A stretch of DNA of 64,000 nucleotides from Streptomyces celluloflavus (GCA_000720995.1 JOEL01000029.1:1-64000), one strand, 5' to 3'. Numbered from the stretch's first letter, positions 24,095-32,778 are shown. Numbers and translations: made by a program. The notes: generated by a model not told the origin, from the sequence alone.

Positions 24095-25102
24095 ATGGAT
24101 CCCGCACTCGAAGCCCTCGCCGAACAGGTCGCCCGGCTCGTGCCCCGCGCCGATCTCGGATGGCCGGAGCCGTGGCTGGAGCCCGCCGCCGACCGGACCG
24201 GCTGGGCGGCCCGGGTCGCGGAGCTGCGCGCGGTGCACAACCGGCGCGTCCTGGACGGCGCCGACGCCCTGGCGAAGGCCGCGCCGCCCGTCGCCGACCC
24301 GGCGGACGGCGCGGAGGCCGCGGCCGCGGACGTCAGGGAGGTCACCATCGAGGTGGCCGGCGGCACCATCTCCGCGCAGCTCCACCTCCCGCGCGGGAAT
24401 GGCCCGTTCCCGGCGGTGGTGCACTTCCACGGCGGTGGCTTCTGGACGGGCGACGGCGCGGTGCTCCGGCGGCTCGACGGTGCGCTGTGCGCCCGGCTCT
24501 CGGCGCGGCTCACCGCCGTCGTCGTCAACGTGGACTACCGGCTCGCGCCCGAGCACAAGTTCCCGCAGCCGGTGGAGGACGGTTACGCCGCCGTGCGCTG
24601 GCTGGCCGGGCACGCGGCCGAGTTCGGCGTCGACCCCGGCCGGATCGCGGTGTCCGGTGTCAGCGCCGGCGGCACCATCGCGGCGGCGGTCTGCCTGCTG
24701 GCCCGCGACCGGGCCGCCCCGTCGATCCGCTTCCAGGCGCTGCTGGCACCCGCCCTCGACCTCAGCGTGCACCTGCAGTCCGAACCCGGCGGGTTCCGGG
24801 ACGAGTTCCGCCGCTGCATCGACCTGTACCTCGCGCTCTGGCAGGACCGCCGCGATCCGCTGGTCTCGCCGGTCCACGCCGAGGATCTGTCGGGCCTGCC
24901 CGATGCCTTCATCGGCACCGGAAGCCACGATCCGCTCCGCGACCCCGCCGAGCTGTACGGGCTGCGCCTGGCGCGGGCCGGGGTGGCCGCGACCGTGCGG
25001 CGCTACCCGGCGACGCACACGGTGGCGCTCCCGGAGACCCGGGCGGCGCGCACCGCCGACCTCTTCGCGGCCCTGGACGCGGCCTTGCGCACCACCGGCT
25101 GA
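24095..25102 (+). CDS. Alpha/beta hydrolase (HSL-type esterase) 1
   Basis: This 335-residue esterase belongs to the hormone-sensitive-lipase branch: oxyanion motif HFHGGGFWTGD, nucleophile elbow GVSAGG, acid residue in GSHDPLRD and catalytic His in YPATHTV. The N-terminal ~75 residues form a cap-like helical part. ATG 24095 follows GGAAGGA. A second HSL-type hydrolase lies 119 bases downstream in the same direction. They share the HGGG and GxSAGG motifs but differ in cap, so they look like diverged tandem duplicates. Confidence 0.9.
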   Translation: MDPALEALAEQVARLVPRADLGWPEPWLEPAADRTGWAARVAELRAVHNRRVLDGADALAKAAPPVADPADGAEAAAADVREVTIEVAGGTISAQLHLPRGNGPFPAVVHFHGGGFWTGDGAVLRRLDGALCARLSARLTAVVVNVDYRLAPEHKFPQPVEDGYAAVRWLAGHAAEFGVDPGRIAVSGVSAGGTIAAAVCLLARDRAAPSIRFQALLAPALDLSVHLQSEPGGFRDEFRRCIDLYLALWQDRRDPLVSPVHAEDLSGLPDAFIGTGSHDPLRDPAELYGLRLARAGVAATVRRYPATHTVALPETRAARTADLFAALDAALRTTG

Positions 25103-25221
25103 CCGCCCGTCCCGCCGCCGATACCGCGTCTCGTCGGAATCACCGTTACCACCGATATCTCTGACAACACTGCCCCGCAGCCTCGCCGATGCCCCCGCCC
25201 CGCCGACCCAAGGAGACCCGG

Positions 25222-26163
25222 ATGCCGCTGCTCCCCGCCCTGGAGTGCTACCTCAGCCAGCTGCCGCCCCACGACCCGGATCTGACGGTCGAACAGTTGC
25301 GCGCGTGGGGCGCCGCCATGGGCTTCGACGGTGTCGTCGAGCCAGGTCCGGAGCTGTCCTCGGTGACCGACCGGGAGATTCCCGTCGCGGGCGGCACGGT
25401 CACCGTCCGCGTCTACACACCCGAGGGCGAGGGGCCCAAGCCGCTGCATCTGTATCTGCACGGCGGCGGGTTCTGCCTGGGCACGCTGGCCATGGTGGAC
25501 GACGAACTGCGGTTCCGGGCGCGGGACTCCGGCTGCGTGATCGTGTCGGTGGCCTACCGGCTGGCGCCGGAGTGCCCTTACCCCACGGCGGTCGAGGACA
25601 GTTACGCCGCGTTGCTCTGGTGCCGGGACCACGCCGCCGAACTCGGCGCCGACGCCGGCCGGCTGACGGTCGGCGGGGCGAGCGCCGGCGGCAACCTCGC
25701 CGCCGTCCTCTGCCTGGTCAGCCGGGACCGCGGCGGTCCGGCCATCCGGTTCCAGCTCCTGGAGATCCCGCTGACCGACGCGCGCGGCACCCTGCCCTCC
25801 CGGACCGAACTGGGCCAGGGGTACGGCATGGGCAAGGCCGACCTGGACCGGATGGGCGACTGGTACCTGGGCACGGACCCGCGACGCAGGGTCGACCCGT
25901 ACGCCTCGCCGCTGCTCGCCGAGGACCTGACCGGACTGCCGCCCGCCTTCATCGTGACCTCCGAGTACGACCCGCTCCGCGACGAGGGTGAGGCGTACGC
26001 GCGCCGCCTCGTCGAGGCCGGTGTGCGGACCACACTCAAGCGGTGGCCCGGCATGCTGCACGGCACGCACTCCCTGACCGCCATGCTGCCCGAGGCCGCA
26101 CAGTGGCGCGACACCTGCAGCCGGGCGCTCGCCGAAGCGGTACGGCGCCTCCGCGCCGGCTGA
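25222..26163 (+). CDS. Alpha/beta hydrolase (HSL-type esterase) 2
   Basis: This 313-residue hydrolase has HGGGFCLGT (oxyanion hole), VAYRLAPECPYPTAVEDSY, nucleophile GGASAGGN, acid residue EYDPLRDEGE and His in GMLHGTHS. The order and spacing are typical of bacterial HSL/acetyl-hydrolases. Start ATG 25222 has AAGGAGA 9 bases upstream. It is downstream of a related esterase, probably in one transcript. Substrate unknown: short-chain acyl esters or acyl-sugars are typical. Confidence 0.92.
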   Translation: MPLLPALECYLSQLPPHDPDLTVEQLRAWGAAMGFDGVVEPGPELSSVTDREIPVAGGTVTVRVYTPEGEGPKPLHLYLHGGGFCLGTLAMVDDELRFRARDSGCVIVSVAYRLAPECPYPTAVEDSYAALLWCRDHAAELGADAGRLTVGGASAGGNLAAVLCLVSRDRGGPAIRFQLLEIPLTDARGTLPSRTELGQGYGMGKADLDRMGDWYLGTDPRRRVDPYASPLLAEDLTGLPPAFIVTSEYDPLRDEGEAYARRLVEAGVRTTLKRWPGMLHGTHSLTAMLPEAAQWRDTCSRALAEAVRRLRAG

Positions 26164-26183
26164 TCCGTGGGGAGTCCGGGTGC

Positions 26184-26222
26184 GGAACCGGTGTAGGGAA
26201 CCGGTGTAGGGAACCGGTGTAC
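26184..26222. repeat. 13-bp tandem repeat GGAACCGGTGTAG x3
   Basis: Three consecutive copies (26184-26196, 26197-26209, 26210-26222, the last ending in C) begin 20 bases after the esterase stop. A fourth, degenerate copy (GGAACCCGGGTGC) follows. Noncoding, function unknown. Confidence 0.85.
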
Positions 26223-26301
26223 GGAACCCGGGTGCGGAGCCCGCAGCTGCGACGGGCGGCGAGGGCTCGCCGCGTTGGCCGGCGGTGCCGCGCAGCCGGC
26301 T

Positions 26302-26424
26302 GGCGGGCTCGGTATCCCGGCCGGTGGCTCCGTACCCCGGCAGGCGGGCTCGGTATTCCGGCCGGCGGCCCCGTACCCCGGCAGGCGGGCTTCGTATCCC
26401 GGCCTGCGGCCCCGTACCCCGGCC
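26302..26424. repeat. 41-bp tandem repeat, three copies
   Basis: Units of 41 bases start at 26302, 26343 and 26384 (GGCGGGCTCGGTATCCCGGC then CGGYGGCYCCGTACCCCGGC plus one base), with a few substitutions. Together with the 13-bp array to the left it fills the 316-base gap between the esterase and the convergent questin-oxidase-like gene, which otherwise holds no gene. Confidence 0.85.
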
Positions 26425-26479
26425 GACCCACCTCCGGATCCCGTTCGCGGGCCTCATTCACGGGCCTCATCCGCGGGCC

Positions 26480-27529
26480 TCAGTGGAAGGGCGGGATCAG
26501 CTCCAGGGAACGCAGGGCGGCGGACAGGGCGCGGTCGTCGCCCGCGGGCGCCCAGGAGGCCACGTCCAGCGCCGTATCGGTCAGCTTGATCGCATGCTCG
26601 TCACCGTGCGCGGCGGCCCGTTCGAAGACCTCGTCCGGGGTGAGCGTGCCGGCCCGCAGCCGCGGCAGCGCCGCCTCGGGGGAGTAGACGGAGGTGATCG
26701 CGGCGCTGGCCGCCCAGGCCGCGCCGAGCGAGGGCGCCCACAGCTCGCGGGGGAGCACGGGCAGGGTGCGCAGGACGGCGTTCGGGGCGGTCGCGGCGTG
26801 GACGAGCATCACCCCTTCGCCGTGGCCGTAGTCGAGATAGCGGTGGACGGCGGCCTGGACGAGGGCGGTCAGCTGGGCGCGGGCGGCGTCCGGGTCCTGC
26901 GGGGTGGCCACGGACTCGGCCGCCGCCAGCCAGCCCTCGGTGCCCGGGAGTTGGGCCAGGCCATGGAGCAAGCCGCCCTGCTGGTCGGCGATGGCCGGGA
27001 GGGCGGCGAGCGCATCGGCGGGGGAGGCCGCGCCGGTGGGTCGCACGGTCAGCGGCAGCGCGGTGTGGCGGGCCGCCCAGTAGCCGAGGGCGTGCGCGAA
27101 CTCCGCTATGCGCGGCGCCTCTTCACCGTCGTCCAGAAGGATGCGGACGGCGTGCCCGACACGGATGACGGGATGCGTCGCGGCACCCGCGATACCGGGC
27201 AGCAGCCGCGGCCACCACTCGGCCAGCACCGCCCGCCACGGACGCTCGGCGACCTGCCGTCCCATGTACGTGGTCCAGTCGGTGACCCGGCGGGGATCGC
27301 CCAGCGCCTCCTGCCAGTTGGCGTCCGTGATGCGGGTTTGGGCGTCCGGCAGGTCCTCCAGCTTGGTGGCGTAGTGGTCCACCCAGCGGTGGACGGTGCG
27401 CGCCTGACCGTGCCGGACCAGTGCCTCGACGGCCATCGGACCGTGATTGGAGAGATAGCCGTTGATCTCGGGGCCGGTGGTGTGCAGGCGCTCCAGAGCT
27501 TCGTCGAGGGTGCCGCTCGTCGTATCCAT
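26480..27529 (-). CDS. Questin oxidase-like (DUF4243) protein
   Basis: This 349-residue protein matches the DUF4243/questin-oxidase family: N-terminal LDEALERLHTTGPEINGYLSNHGPMAVEAL, then RHGQARTVHRWVDHYATKLE, a central ALGYWAARH, and RYLDYGHGEGVMLVHAATAP with conserved His/Asp. Fungal members (for example GedK-type) carry out a Baeyer-Villiger-like ring opening of an anthraquinone; bacterial homologues are uncharacterised. It stands alone; the start is ATG 27527-27529. It could be part of secondary metabolism, but no biosynthetic neighbours support that. Confidence 0.82.
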   Translation of the reverse strand: MDTTSGTLDEALERLHTTGPEINGYLSNHGPMAVEALVRHGQARTVHRWVDHYATKLEDLPDAQTRITDANWQEALGDPRRVTDWTTYMGRQVAERPWRAVLAEWWPRLLPGIAGAATHPVIRVGHAVRILLDDGEEAPRIAEFAHALGYWAARHTALPLTVRPTGAASPADALAALPAIADQQGGLLHGLAQLPGTEGWLAAAESVATPQDPDAARAQLTALVQAAVHRYLDYGHGEGVMLVHAATAPNAVLRTLPVLPRELWAPSLGAAWAASAAITSVYSPEAALPRLRAGTLTPDEVFERAAAHGDEHAIKLTDTALDVASWAPAGDDRALSAALRSLELIPPFH

Positions 27530-27775
27530 GCCCCGAGGCTAGGTCGGCGCCCGGCCGGGCGTAACGGGCTGTGGCCCTACACCGCGGGTCGTACGGCCGG
27601 GGGCGGGGGTGGGGGGTCCGCCTCGGGGCGTAGGCCCGGTCCGACGGGGCGCGTGACTCACGCGCGGGCGGCGCGTCCCGGCCGGTGCGGGGCGGGGTGG
27701 TCTTCCGGACGACGAGTGAGCGCGGCCGGAGCCACCCCCGCCGGAGGTGGCTCCACCGCGCAACTGGACGGGTAT

Positions 27776-28525
27776 TCACTCGTGGGCGCTGATGATGCCG
27801 CCGTTGCTGAGCACGATGTATACGCCGTTGGCGTCGACCCCGACGTCGTGCTGGTTCGTCTCCAGCGTGGCGTACACCGCGCCCTCGTGGCCGAGGATCT
27901 GCGCGCGGTACCGCAGCTCGCCGAGCTTCGTGACCTTGGCCGTCCAGCCGCCGGCGAGCTTGAAGGTGCCCGGTCCGGTCTGTCCGCCACCCATCCAGGA
28001 GTGGACCTCGCCGCCCAGCGTGAGCACCACGAACATGTCGTTGGCGTCGAGCCCGTCGTCGTGCTGGTTCGTCTCCAGCGTGGCCAGAACCGAACCGCGG
28101 CTGACGATCTTGGCGCGGTAGTGCTGCTCACCGAGCTTGTAGATCTCGGCCTTGCTGCCGTCCACCAGGGGCTGGGTGCGGACCGGGGACGCCGCCCTGC
28201 CTCCGCCGGCGGTGTGCCCGGTACCCGACTGCTTGCCCGCGCTGCCCGCAGTGCCCGCCTTGGCGTCGACCTTGCTGTCGGCCTTGCTGTCGGCCTTGGC
28301 GCCGGGGCCCGCCTGGGCGTCGGAGCCCTGCGCTCCGGCGGGGGAGCCCGTACCGCTGGACTCGGCGGCGACCGTGCTCATGTCCGCGTTGCCCGCGGCC
28401 TTCGTGCCGGCGGCGTCCGAGCCGGAGCAGGCGGTCAGGGTGAGACCGGCGGCCGCGGTCAGGGCCGCGACGGCGAGACGCAGGGTGCGGCGACGAGCGG
28501 TGCGGGCAGTGGTGTTGGAGCTCAT
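27776..28525 (-). CDS. Lipoprotein with a duplicated ~50-residue C-terminal module
   Basis: This 249-residue lipoprotein has a twin-basic N-terminus, a hydrophobic stretch and lipobox LTAC (Cys33). An Ala/Gly/Lys-rich linker follows (about 36-110, with ADSKADSKVDAKAG repeats). The C-terminus holds two related modules: KLGEQHYRAKI...ATLETNQHDDGLDANDMFV and KLGELRYRAQI...ATLETNQHDVGVDANGVYI. Each has the core LETNQHDxGxDAN, which looks like an acidic loop that could bind a cation, though not a canonical EF-hand. Start ATG 28525 has a G-rich run 10 bases upstream. Function unknown; exported and membrane-anchored. Confidence 0.82.
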   Translation of the reverse strand: MSSNTTARTARRRTLRLAVAALTAAAGLTLTACSGSDAAGTKAAGNADMSTVAAESSGTGSPAGAQGSDAQAGPGAKADSKADSKVDAKAGTAGSAGKQSGTGHTAGGGRAASPVRTQPLVDGSKAEIYKLGEQHYRAKIVSRGSVLATLETNQHDDGLDANDMFVVLTLGGEVHSWMGGGQTGPGTFKLAGGWTAKVTKLGELRYRAQILGHEGAVYATLETNQHDVGVDANGVYIVLSNGGIISAHE

Positions 28526-28785
28526 TTCGGGTTCCCCCTGGGGCGGTCGGTGTCGTGCTCTCCTCGGTACGACAACCACTCTGCCCGGGGCCACTATCGC
28601 GGGGCTGCCACTCCGCTAACACCCGGCTAACACGGGTGCGAGGGGCGGAAGGATGCCGGGGAACCCGAAGGGCCAGGGCGCGGCCGGGTGGCGCGCCGTC
28701 GTGAACTGCCCGATGCGGAAAGGGAGTTCGTCCGCGCTGGGCGGCACCTTCCGGCGGTTGCTCCGGGCGACCCGAGTCGGCGATT

Positions 28786-28818
28786 TATCTTGATGTCGAG
28801 ATAACTTGATGTCGAGAT
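28786..28818. promoter_or_regulatory. Palindrome and direct repeats (CTTGATGTCGAGAT) ahead of a methyltransferase remnant
   Basis: CTTGATGTCGAGAT occurs at 28789-28802 and again, exactly, at 28805-28818 (16-base period); a degenerate third copy follows to about 28834. The first copy sits in an 18-bp near-palindrome, TATCTTGATGTCGAGATA (28786-28803, one mismatched pair). Such TATCT...AGATA elements are typical MarR-type operators in Streptomyces. No regulator gene is adjacent. Confidence 0.65.
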
Positions 28819-28854
28819 GCTTTGGTGTCGGGACATCTTGCGAAGGAGGTTCCG

Positions 28855-29068
28855 ATGCCCATCGACTTCCACAGTGCGGCCAACCGTCTCACCTACGCGG
28901 GCGCACGGCGGGCGGCGCGATCTCCTTGCGCGTACCGGCGGGCCGATCCCGCACGAACTGGACGACGGCCAACTCGCGGACCTGGCCCGCCATATCGAGG
29001 CCCGGCTCCCGGACGGCGCCCCCATTCGGGAGAGCGGCCACTGGACGCTGCGGACCGGTTGCCGCTGA
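28855..29068 (+). pseudogene. Remnant of a class I SAM methyltransferase (ends only)
   Basis: The start (ATG 28855, with perfect AAGGAGG upstream) encodes MPIDFHSAANRLTYAG, typical of the N-terminus of a class of actinobacterial methyltransferases (MxIDFHxxxNRxTYxxR). The frame then shifts near 28905-28925 to RDLLARTGGPIPHELDDGQL and ADLARHIEARLPDGAPIRES, resembling the C-terminal end of the same family. The central SAM-binding domain is absent. An internal deletion that also changed frame is the simplest explanation. The promoter-side repeats and ribosome site survive. Confidence 0.65.
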
Positions 29069-29278
29069 GCGGAGGACGTCGGTCTCCGCCGGGCCGATCG
29101 CTCATCGCTCCACGGTTCCGGCACCGGAAAGGTGGCCATGCCGGGCGGGCTGGACGTTTCTCGGCCTGTTCGGCAATCGCCCCCTCGCCTGCCTGCCGGA
29201 GGCAATGGGCGCCGGAAATCCGTACCGGCCGGAGATAACCGGACAGCAGGTGTCGGGTATTGCGGTGAAGGTGGCGTC

Positions 29279-29887
29279 ATGACGAGTGACAGCACGGGTG
29301 CAGGCGGGCACGGGTACGGCGGGGAGCGTGGGGGCGACGGAGACAGCGGGGACGTGAGTGCCGGACGGGCGGGCAGTGGTGCCGTGGGCCGGTCGGTCGG
29401 CTGGGCGGGGGTCCTGGCGGCGGAGCCGGACTTCGCGCGGCGGGTGGCGGACCGCTTCGGCACGTTCAAGCACCACATCCTGGGCACCCTCCGCAAGGAC
29501 GGTTCGCCGCGGCTGTCCGGCCTGGAGGCGGACTTCCGGTACGGGGAACTGTGGCTGGGCATGATGTCGGGCTCGCGCAAGGCGCTGGACCTGCGGCGCG
29601 ACCCTCGCTTCTCGCTGCACGCCAATCCCGGCGCCGGTACGGATCTGGCCGGCGGCGATGTCCGGGTGTCCGGGCGGGCGGTCGAGGTGACCGACCTCGG
29701 GGTGATCGCGCGCTATGCGGCGGAGGTACGGCCGCCGGAGCCGTTCCATCTGTTCCGGGCGGAGCTGACGGAGGTGGTGCGGACGTCGGTCGAGGACCCG
29801 TATCTGGTGCTGGAGAGCTGGCGGCCGGGCCGGCCGCTGCGCACGGTCCGACGCGGGTCGGAGGATGCGACGCTGCGGGTGGACTGA
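29279..29887 (+). CDS. Pyridoxamine 5'-phosphate oxidase-family (split-barrel flavin/F420-binding) protein
   Basis: This 202-residue protein opens with a Gly/Ser-rich low-complexity stretch (about 35 residues) and then shows the split-barrel fold: FGTFKHHILGTLRKDGSPRL, LSGLEADFRYGELWLGMMSG, SRKALDLRRDPRFSLHANPG and VRVSGRAVEVTD. These are the signatures of PNPOx-like proteins binding FMN, F420 or haem. ATG 29279 follows GAAGGTGG. The first residues may be untranslated if a later start is used, but no better ribosome site is seen. Substrate unknown. Confidence 0.85.
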   Translation: MTSDSTGAGGHGYGGERGGDGDSGDVSAGRAGSGAVGRSVGWAGVLAAEPDFARRVADRFGTFKHHILGTLRKDGSPRLSGLEADFRYGELWLGMMSGSRKALDLRRDPRFSLHANPGAGTDLAGGDVRVSGRAVEVTDLGVIARYAAEVRPPEPFHLFRAELTEVVRTSVEDPYLVLESWRPGRPLRTVRRGSEDATLRVD

Positions 29888-30060
29888 GAGGGGCGGGGTG
29901 GGGTGGAGCGGGCGGGGGCCGGGCCGGGCTCGGGGGTGCCGGGCCTCGGCCTCGGTTCCGGTCCAGGTGCCATCCGGTGAGCCCGGCTGACGGGGCTCGG
30001 TGGTCGGTCCTCGGTCGCCGGCCTTCGGTGTGCGCCGGCCGTCGATACGAGCCGACTGTC

Positions 30061-30140
30061 AGCGCGAGAAGGCGCAAGAAGGCGCGAGTGGGCACGAGAA
30101 AATGCGTGAAATTGCGTGAAGTTGGGTGAAAGGCGGGTGA
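30061..30140. repeat. Short degenerate repeats (GGCGCRAGAA; TGCGTGAARTTG)
   Basis: A run of related 10-14-base words, two AAGGCGC(G/A)AG and then TGCGTGAAATTGCGTGAAGTTGGGTGAAAG in near-tandem form, lies in the 276-base gap between the flavin-type protein and the convergent membrane protein. It is less GC-rich than its surroundings. No gene is supported in the gap. Confidence 0.5.
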
Positions 30141-30163
30141 ACACCGATGCAGGCGCAGGGAGT

Positions 30164-30760
30164 TCAGTGAGCAGCCTGGTGGGGTCCGTGCGGATGGCGC
30201 GGCTGGTGCGGTCGGCGTGGCCGGTGCAGGCCGTGCGGTTCGCGGATGCGGTGGGAGCGGAAGAGGTACAGCGAGACGAGGAACATCGCGGCGCCCATGA
30301 TCAGGCCCCAGGTACTCGACTTGAGCACCGTCTGCCCGCCGAGGCTGTAGAGCCAGCCCATCGCGGAGCCGAAGAGCGCGCCGTACGCCAGCGCCCGCAC
30401 CTCGGTGATCAGGGTTGACTGCTGACGTACCAGGAAGACTCCCAGCGTTCCGGAGACCACGGCCGCGATCAGCCCGAGCAGTGCGGCCTGGCCGCCCGTG
30501 GCGCCGCTCGCATGGTCGATGAAGATCGTGTAGCAGCCAAAGGCGACCGCCGCGATGACCGGCAGTGCCACGGAGAGCGGGACGCGATGCCCGGCCCTCG
30601 CCTCGGTTCCCGTCCCGGGCCCGGCCCGGTGGTGCGGCTGCCCGGCCTTCCCGTCCGCCGTGCGCGACTGCGGCTCGACGGCCGTCGCACCGTGTTCCAC
30701 CTCGACGGCGCCGTGTGAACGCGCGGCCCGCGCACCACGCCGGTGAGCATGCAGATCCAT
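30164..30760 (-). CDS. Four-helix membrane protein, unknown function
   Basis: This 198-residue protein has a hydrophilic His/Arg/Ala-rich N-terminus (about 60 residues) and four hydrophobic segments: PLSVALPVIAAVAFGCYTIF, AALLGLIAAVVSGTLGVFLV, ALAYGALFGSAMGWLYSL and TWGLIMGAAMFLVSLYLF. The tail is His/Arg/Pro-rich and may bind metal. The layout recalls half of a small multidrug/DMT transporter, but I cannot assign a family. ATG 30760 is selected because GAGGAG lies just upstream. Confidence 0.7.
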   Translation of the reverse strand: MDLHAHRRGARAARSHGAVEVEHGATAVEPQSRTADGKAGQPHHRAGPGTGTEARAGHRVPLSVALPVIAAVAFGCYTIFIDHASGATGGQAALLGLIAAVVSGTLGVFLVRQQSTLITEVRALAYGALFGSAMGWLYSLGGQTVLKSSTWGLIMGAAMFLVSLYLFRSHRIREPHGLHRPRRPHQPRHPHGPHQAAH

Positions 30761-30905
30761 GACGGGCTCCTCTCGCCTGCCCCTCCTGTCCAGGCGACAC
30801 CCGGGCGCGGCCCCCGTCAACTGGATCAGCCCATCGCACCGGCCGGGACGGGCGGGCCGACGGGCGGCCGCAAGCCCGGATCCGGGCCCGGCGCCGCTCC
30901 TGCCG

Positions 30906-31523
30906 TCACCCCAGGCGCTTCTCGTACCAGGCGACGTCCCAGTAGCGGCCGAACTTGTGGCCCACCTCCCCGTAGGTACCGAGGTGCCGGAAGCCGAAGC
31001 GGGCGTGCAGCCGGGCGGACGCCTCGTTCGGCTGGGTGATCCCCGCGTACGCGCGGTGCACGGCCTCGTCGGCGAGTGCGTCGAACAGCGCCTGGTAGAG
31101 CAGTGTGCCGATACCGCGGCCGACGGCGCGCGGGGCGCAGTAGACGCTCACCTCGACGGAGGTCGCGTAGGCCGCCTTCGGGCGGAGCGGGCCGCTGGTC
31201 GCGTATCCGAGCAGCGCCGTCCCCGCCGTCCCCGCTGTCCCGGCTGTCTCCGCGGTGGCCGTCCGGGCGTGGGCGGCGTGGGAGGCAATGGCCCCTTCTT
31301 GGGAGGTAATGACCCCTTCTGTCGTCTCCTGGGCAACCAGAAGGCGGTGCGGGCCGTCTTGGGGGTGGGAGAGCAACCACGGACGGCGCCGTTCGGGGGA
31401 GAAGGGCTCCGTGTCGAATGTGACGGGCGTCTCGCGGACGTAGTGGTTGTACAGCTCCGTGAGGGCCGGGAGATCCGCCTCCGTGCCCGCCCTGACCTGC
31501 ACTTCCCTGCATCTGGGCAGCAT
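30906..31523 (-). CDS. GNAT N-acetyltransferase (phosphinothricin acetyltransferase-like)
   Basis: This 205-residue acetyltransferase has N-terminal VRAGTEADLPALTELYNHYV and RETPVTFDTEPFSPERRRPW (the PAT/bar-like substrate region), then strand YATSVEVSVYCAPRAVGRGI with acetyl-CoA pyrophosphate loop RAVGRGIGT, and NEASARLHARFGFRHLG. A low-complexity loop of about 40 residues (ASHAAHARTATAETAGTAG) interrupts the usual fold between the substrate region and beta-4. ATG 31523 follows GGGAGG. Family members acetylate phosphinothricin-like or amino-acid-like amines. Confidence 0.88.
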   Translation of the reverse strand: MLPRCREVQVRAGTEADLPALTELYNHYVRETPVTFDTEPFSPERRRPWLLSHPQDGPHRLLVAQETTEGVITSQEGAIASHAAHARTATAETAGTAGTAGTALLGYATSGPLRPKAAYATSVEVSVYCAPRAVGRGIGTLLYQALFDALADEAVHRAYAGITQPNEASARLHARFGFRHLGTYGEVGHKFGRYWDVAWYEKRLG

Positions 31524-31583
31524 GTGGCCTCCCGGGGTGGGCCCGCAGGGTACTGCATGATCAGAAAAATAGGGACGCGGGAT

Positions 31584-31611
31584 GGGAATTCTGTCCGGAT
31601 TCCAGCCGTTG
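31584..31611 (+). promoter_or_regulatory. SigR-type promoter GGGAAT-N18-GTTG ahead of hrdD
   Basis: GGGAAT at 31584-31589 and GTTG at 31608-31611 are separated by exactly 18 bases, the consensus of the Streptomyces thiol-oxidative-stress sigma factor SigR. The ATG of the sigma gene is 85 bases downstream. hrdD is a known SigR target in S. coelicolor, which supports both assignments. Confidence 0.8.
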
Positions 31612-31695
31612 TTTCCTTCGGACGGGTACTTGGTCACCCACCGGGTTTCCCGCTCCAATGTCCCGCGACCGACTCATCGCAAAGGGAGCACACGC

Positions 31696-32697
31696 ATGGC
31701 AACCCGTGCCGTCGCCCGTCGTCAGACCAGCAGCCGCGGTTCTGGCGGGGCCCACAGTGTTCGCGCCGTAGGCGGGGAGATCGCCGACCGCGACCTGGTC
31801 GGCATGTACCTCGACGAGATCGCGCGTACGCCCCTGCTCGACGCCGCCAAGGAGGTCGAGCTGTCCCAGACCATCGAGGCGGGTGTGTACGCCCAGCAGA
31901 TCCTGGACGGCGTGGTCACCGACGGCAATGCCGCGGGGGCCGACCGTGCGGAGCTTGAGGCACTCGCCGCGGAGAGCGCCAAGGCCAAGGACGTCTTCAT
32001 CCGGTCCAACCTGCGCCTGGTCGTGGCGGTCGCCCGCCGCTACCCGCGCGCGGGCCTGCCGCTGCTCGACCTGATCCAGGAGGGCAACGCCGGCCTGGTG
32101 CGTGCCGTGGAGAAGTTCGACTACGCCAAGGGCTTCAAGTTCTCGACGTACGCGACGTGGTGGATACGCCAGGCCATCACCCGGTCCATCGCCGACCAGT
32201 CGCGCACCATCCGGCTGCCCGTGCACCTCGTCGAGGAGCTGGGCCGGATCCGCCGGGTGCAGCGGGAGTTCAACCGCGAGAACGGCCGCGACCCGGAGCC
32301 GGCGGAGGTCGCCGACGAGCTGGGCTCCACGCCCGCCCGCGTCACCGACGTCCTGGACTGGGCGCGCGACCCGGTCAGCCTCAACATGTCGGTGGACGAC
32401 GACGGCGACACCCAGTTCGGCGACCTGCTGGAGGACACTTCCGCGGCCTCGCCCGAGCAGTCCGTGCTCACGCTGCTGCGCAGCGAGGAGCTGGAGGATC
32501 TCATCGACCGCCTCGACCACCGCACGGCCTCGATCATCAAGGCCCGTTACGGCATCGAGGACGGCCGCGAGCGCACGCTGACCGAGGTCGGCAAGCAGCA
32601 CGGCCTCACCCGTGAGCGGATCCGGCAGATTGAGAAGCACGCCCTGCTGGAGCTGAAGCGGATGGCGCGCGATACGGGCTTCGACGCGGCGGCGTAA
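31696..32697 (+). CDS. hrdD: RNA polymerase principal-like sigma factor HrdD (group 2)
   Basis: This 333-residue sigma-70 protein starts MATRAVARR, the N-terminus I recall for HrdD, and lacks the long region 1.1 of HrdB. Region 1.2 ([16 protein letters not shown]), region 2 ([49 protein letters not shown]), region 3 ([20 protein letters not shown]) and region 4 helix-turn-helix ([20 protein letters not shown]) are all intact. It recognises HrdB-like promoters and is non-essential. Start ATG 31696 follows AAGGGAG. The SigR-type promoter upstream indicates induction by thiol stress. Confidence 0.92.
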   Translation: MATRAVARRQTSSRGSGGAHSVRAVGGEIADRDLVGMYLDEIARTPLLDAAKEVELSQTIEAGVYAQQILDGVVTDGNAAGADRAELEALAAESAKAKDVFIRSNLRLVVAVARRYPRAGLPLLDLIQEGNAGLVRAVEKFDYAKGFKFSTYATWWIRQAITRSIADQSRTIRLPVHLVEELGRIRRVQREFNRENGRDPEPAEVADELGSTPARVTDVLDWARDPVSLNMSVDDDGDTQFGDLLEDTSAASPEQSVLTLLRSEELEDLIDRLDHRTASIIKARYGIEDGRERTLTEVGKQHGLTRERIRQIEKHALLELKRMARDTGFDAAA

Positions 32698-32778
32698 CCG
32701 CCCCGCGCATGCGCCGGACCGGCCGTCCGTGAGGCACGCGCCGTACCGGCTGTCTGTGACGCGCGCCGTACGGGCTGT

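Noticed and set aside
26285..28630. A 781-codon plus-strand frame spanning the repeats, the questin-oxidase-like gene and the lipoprotein.
   Set aside because: Antisense to two genes with clear family signatures; composition is low-complexity.
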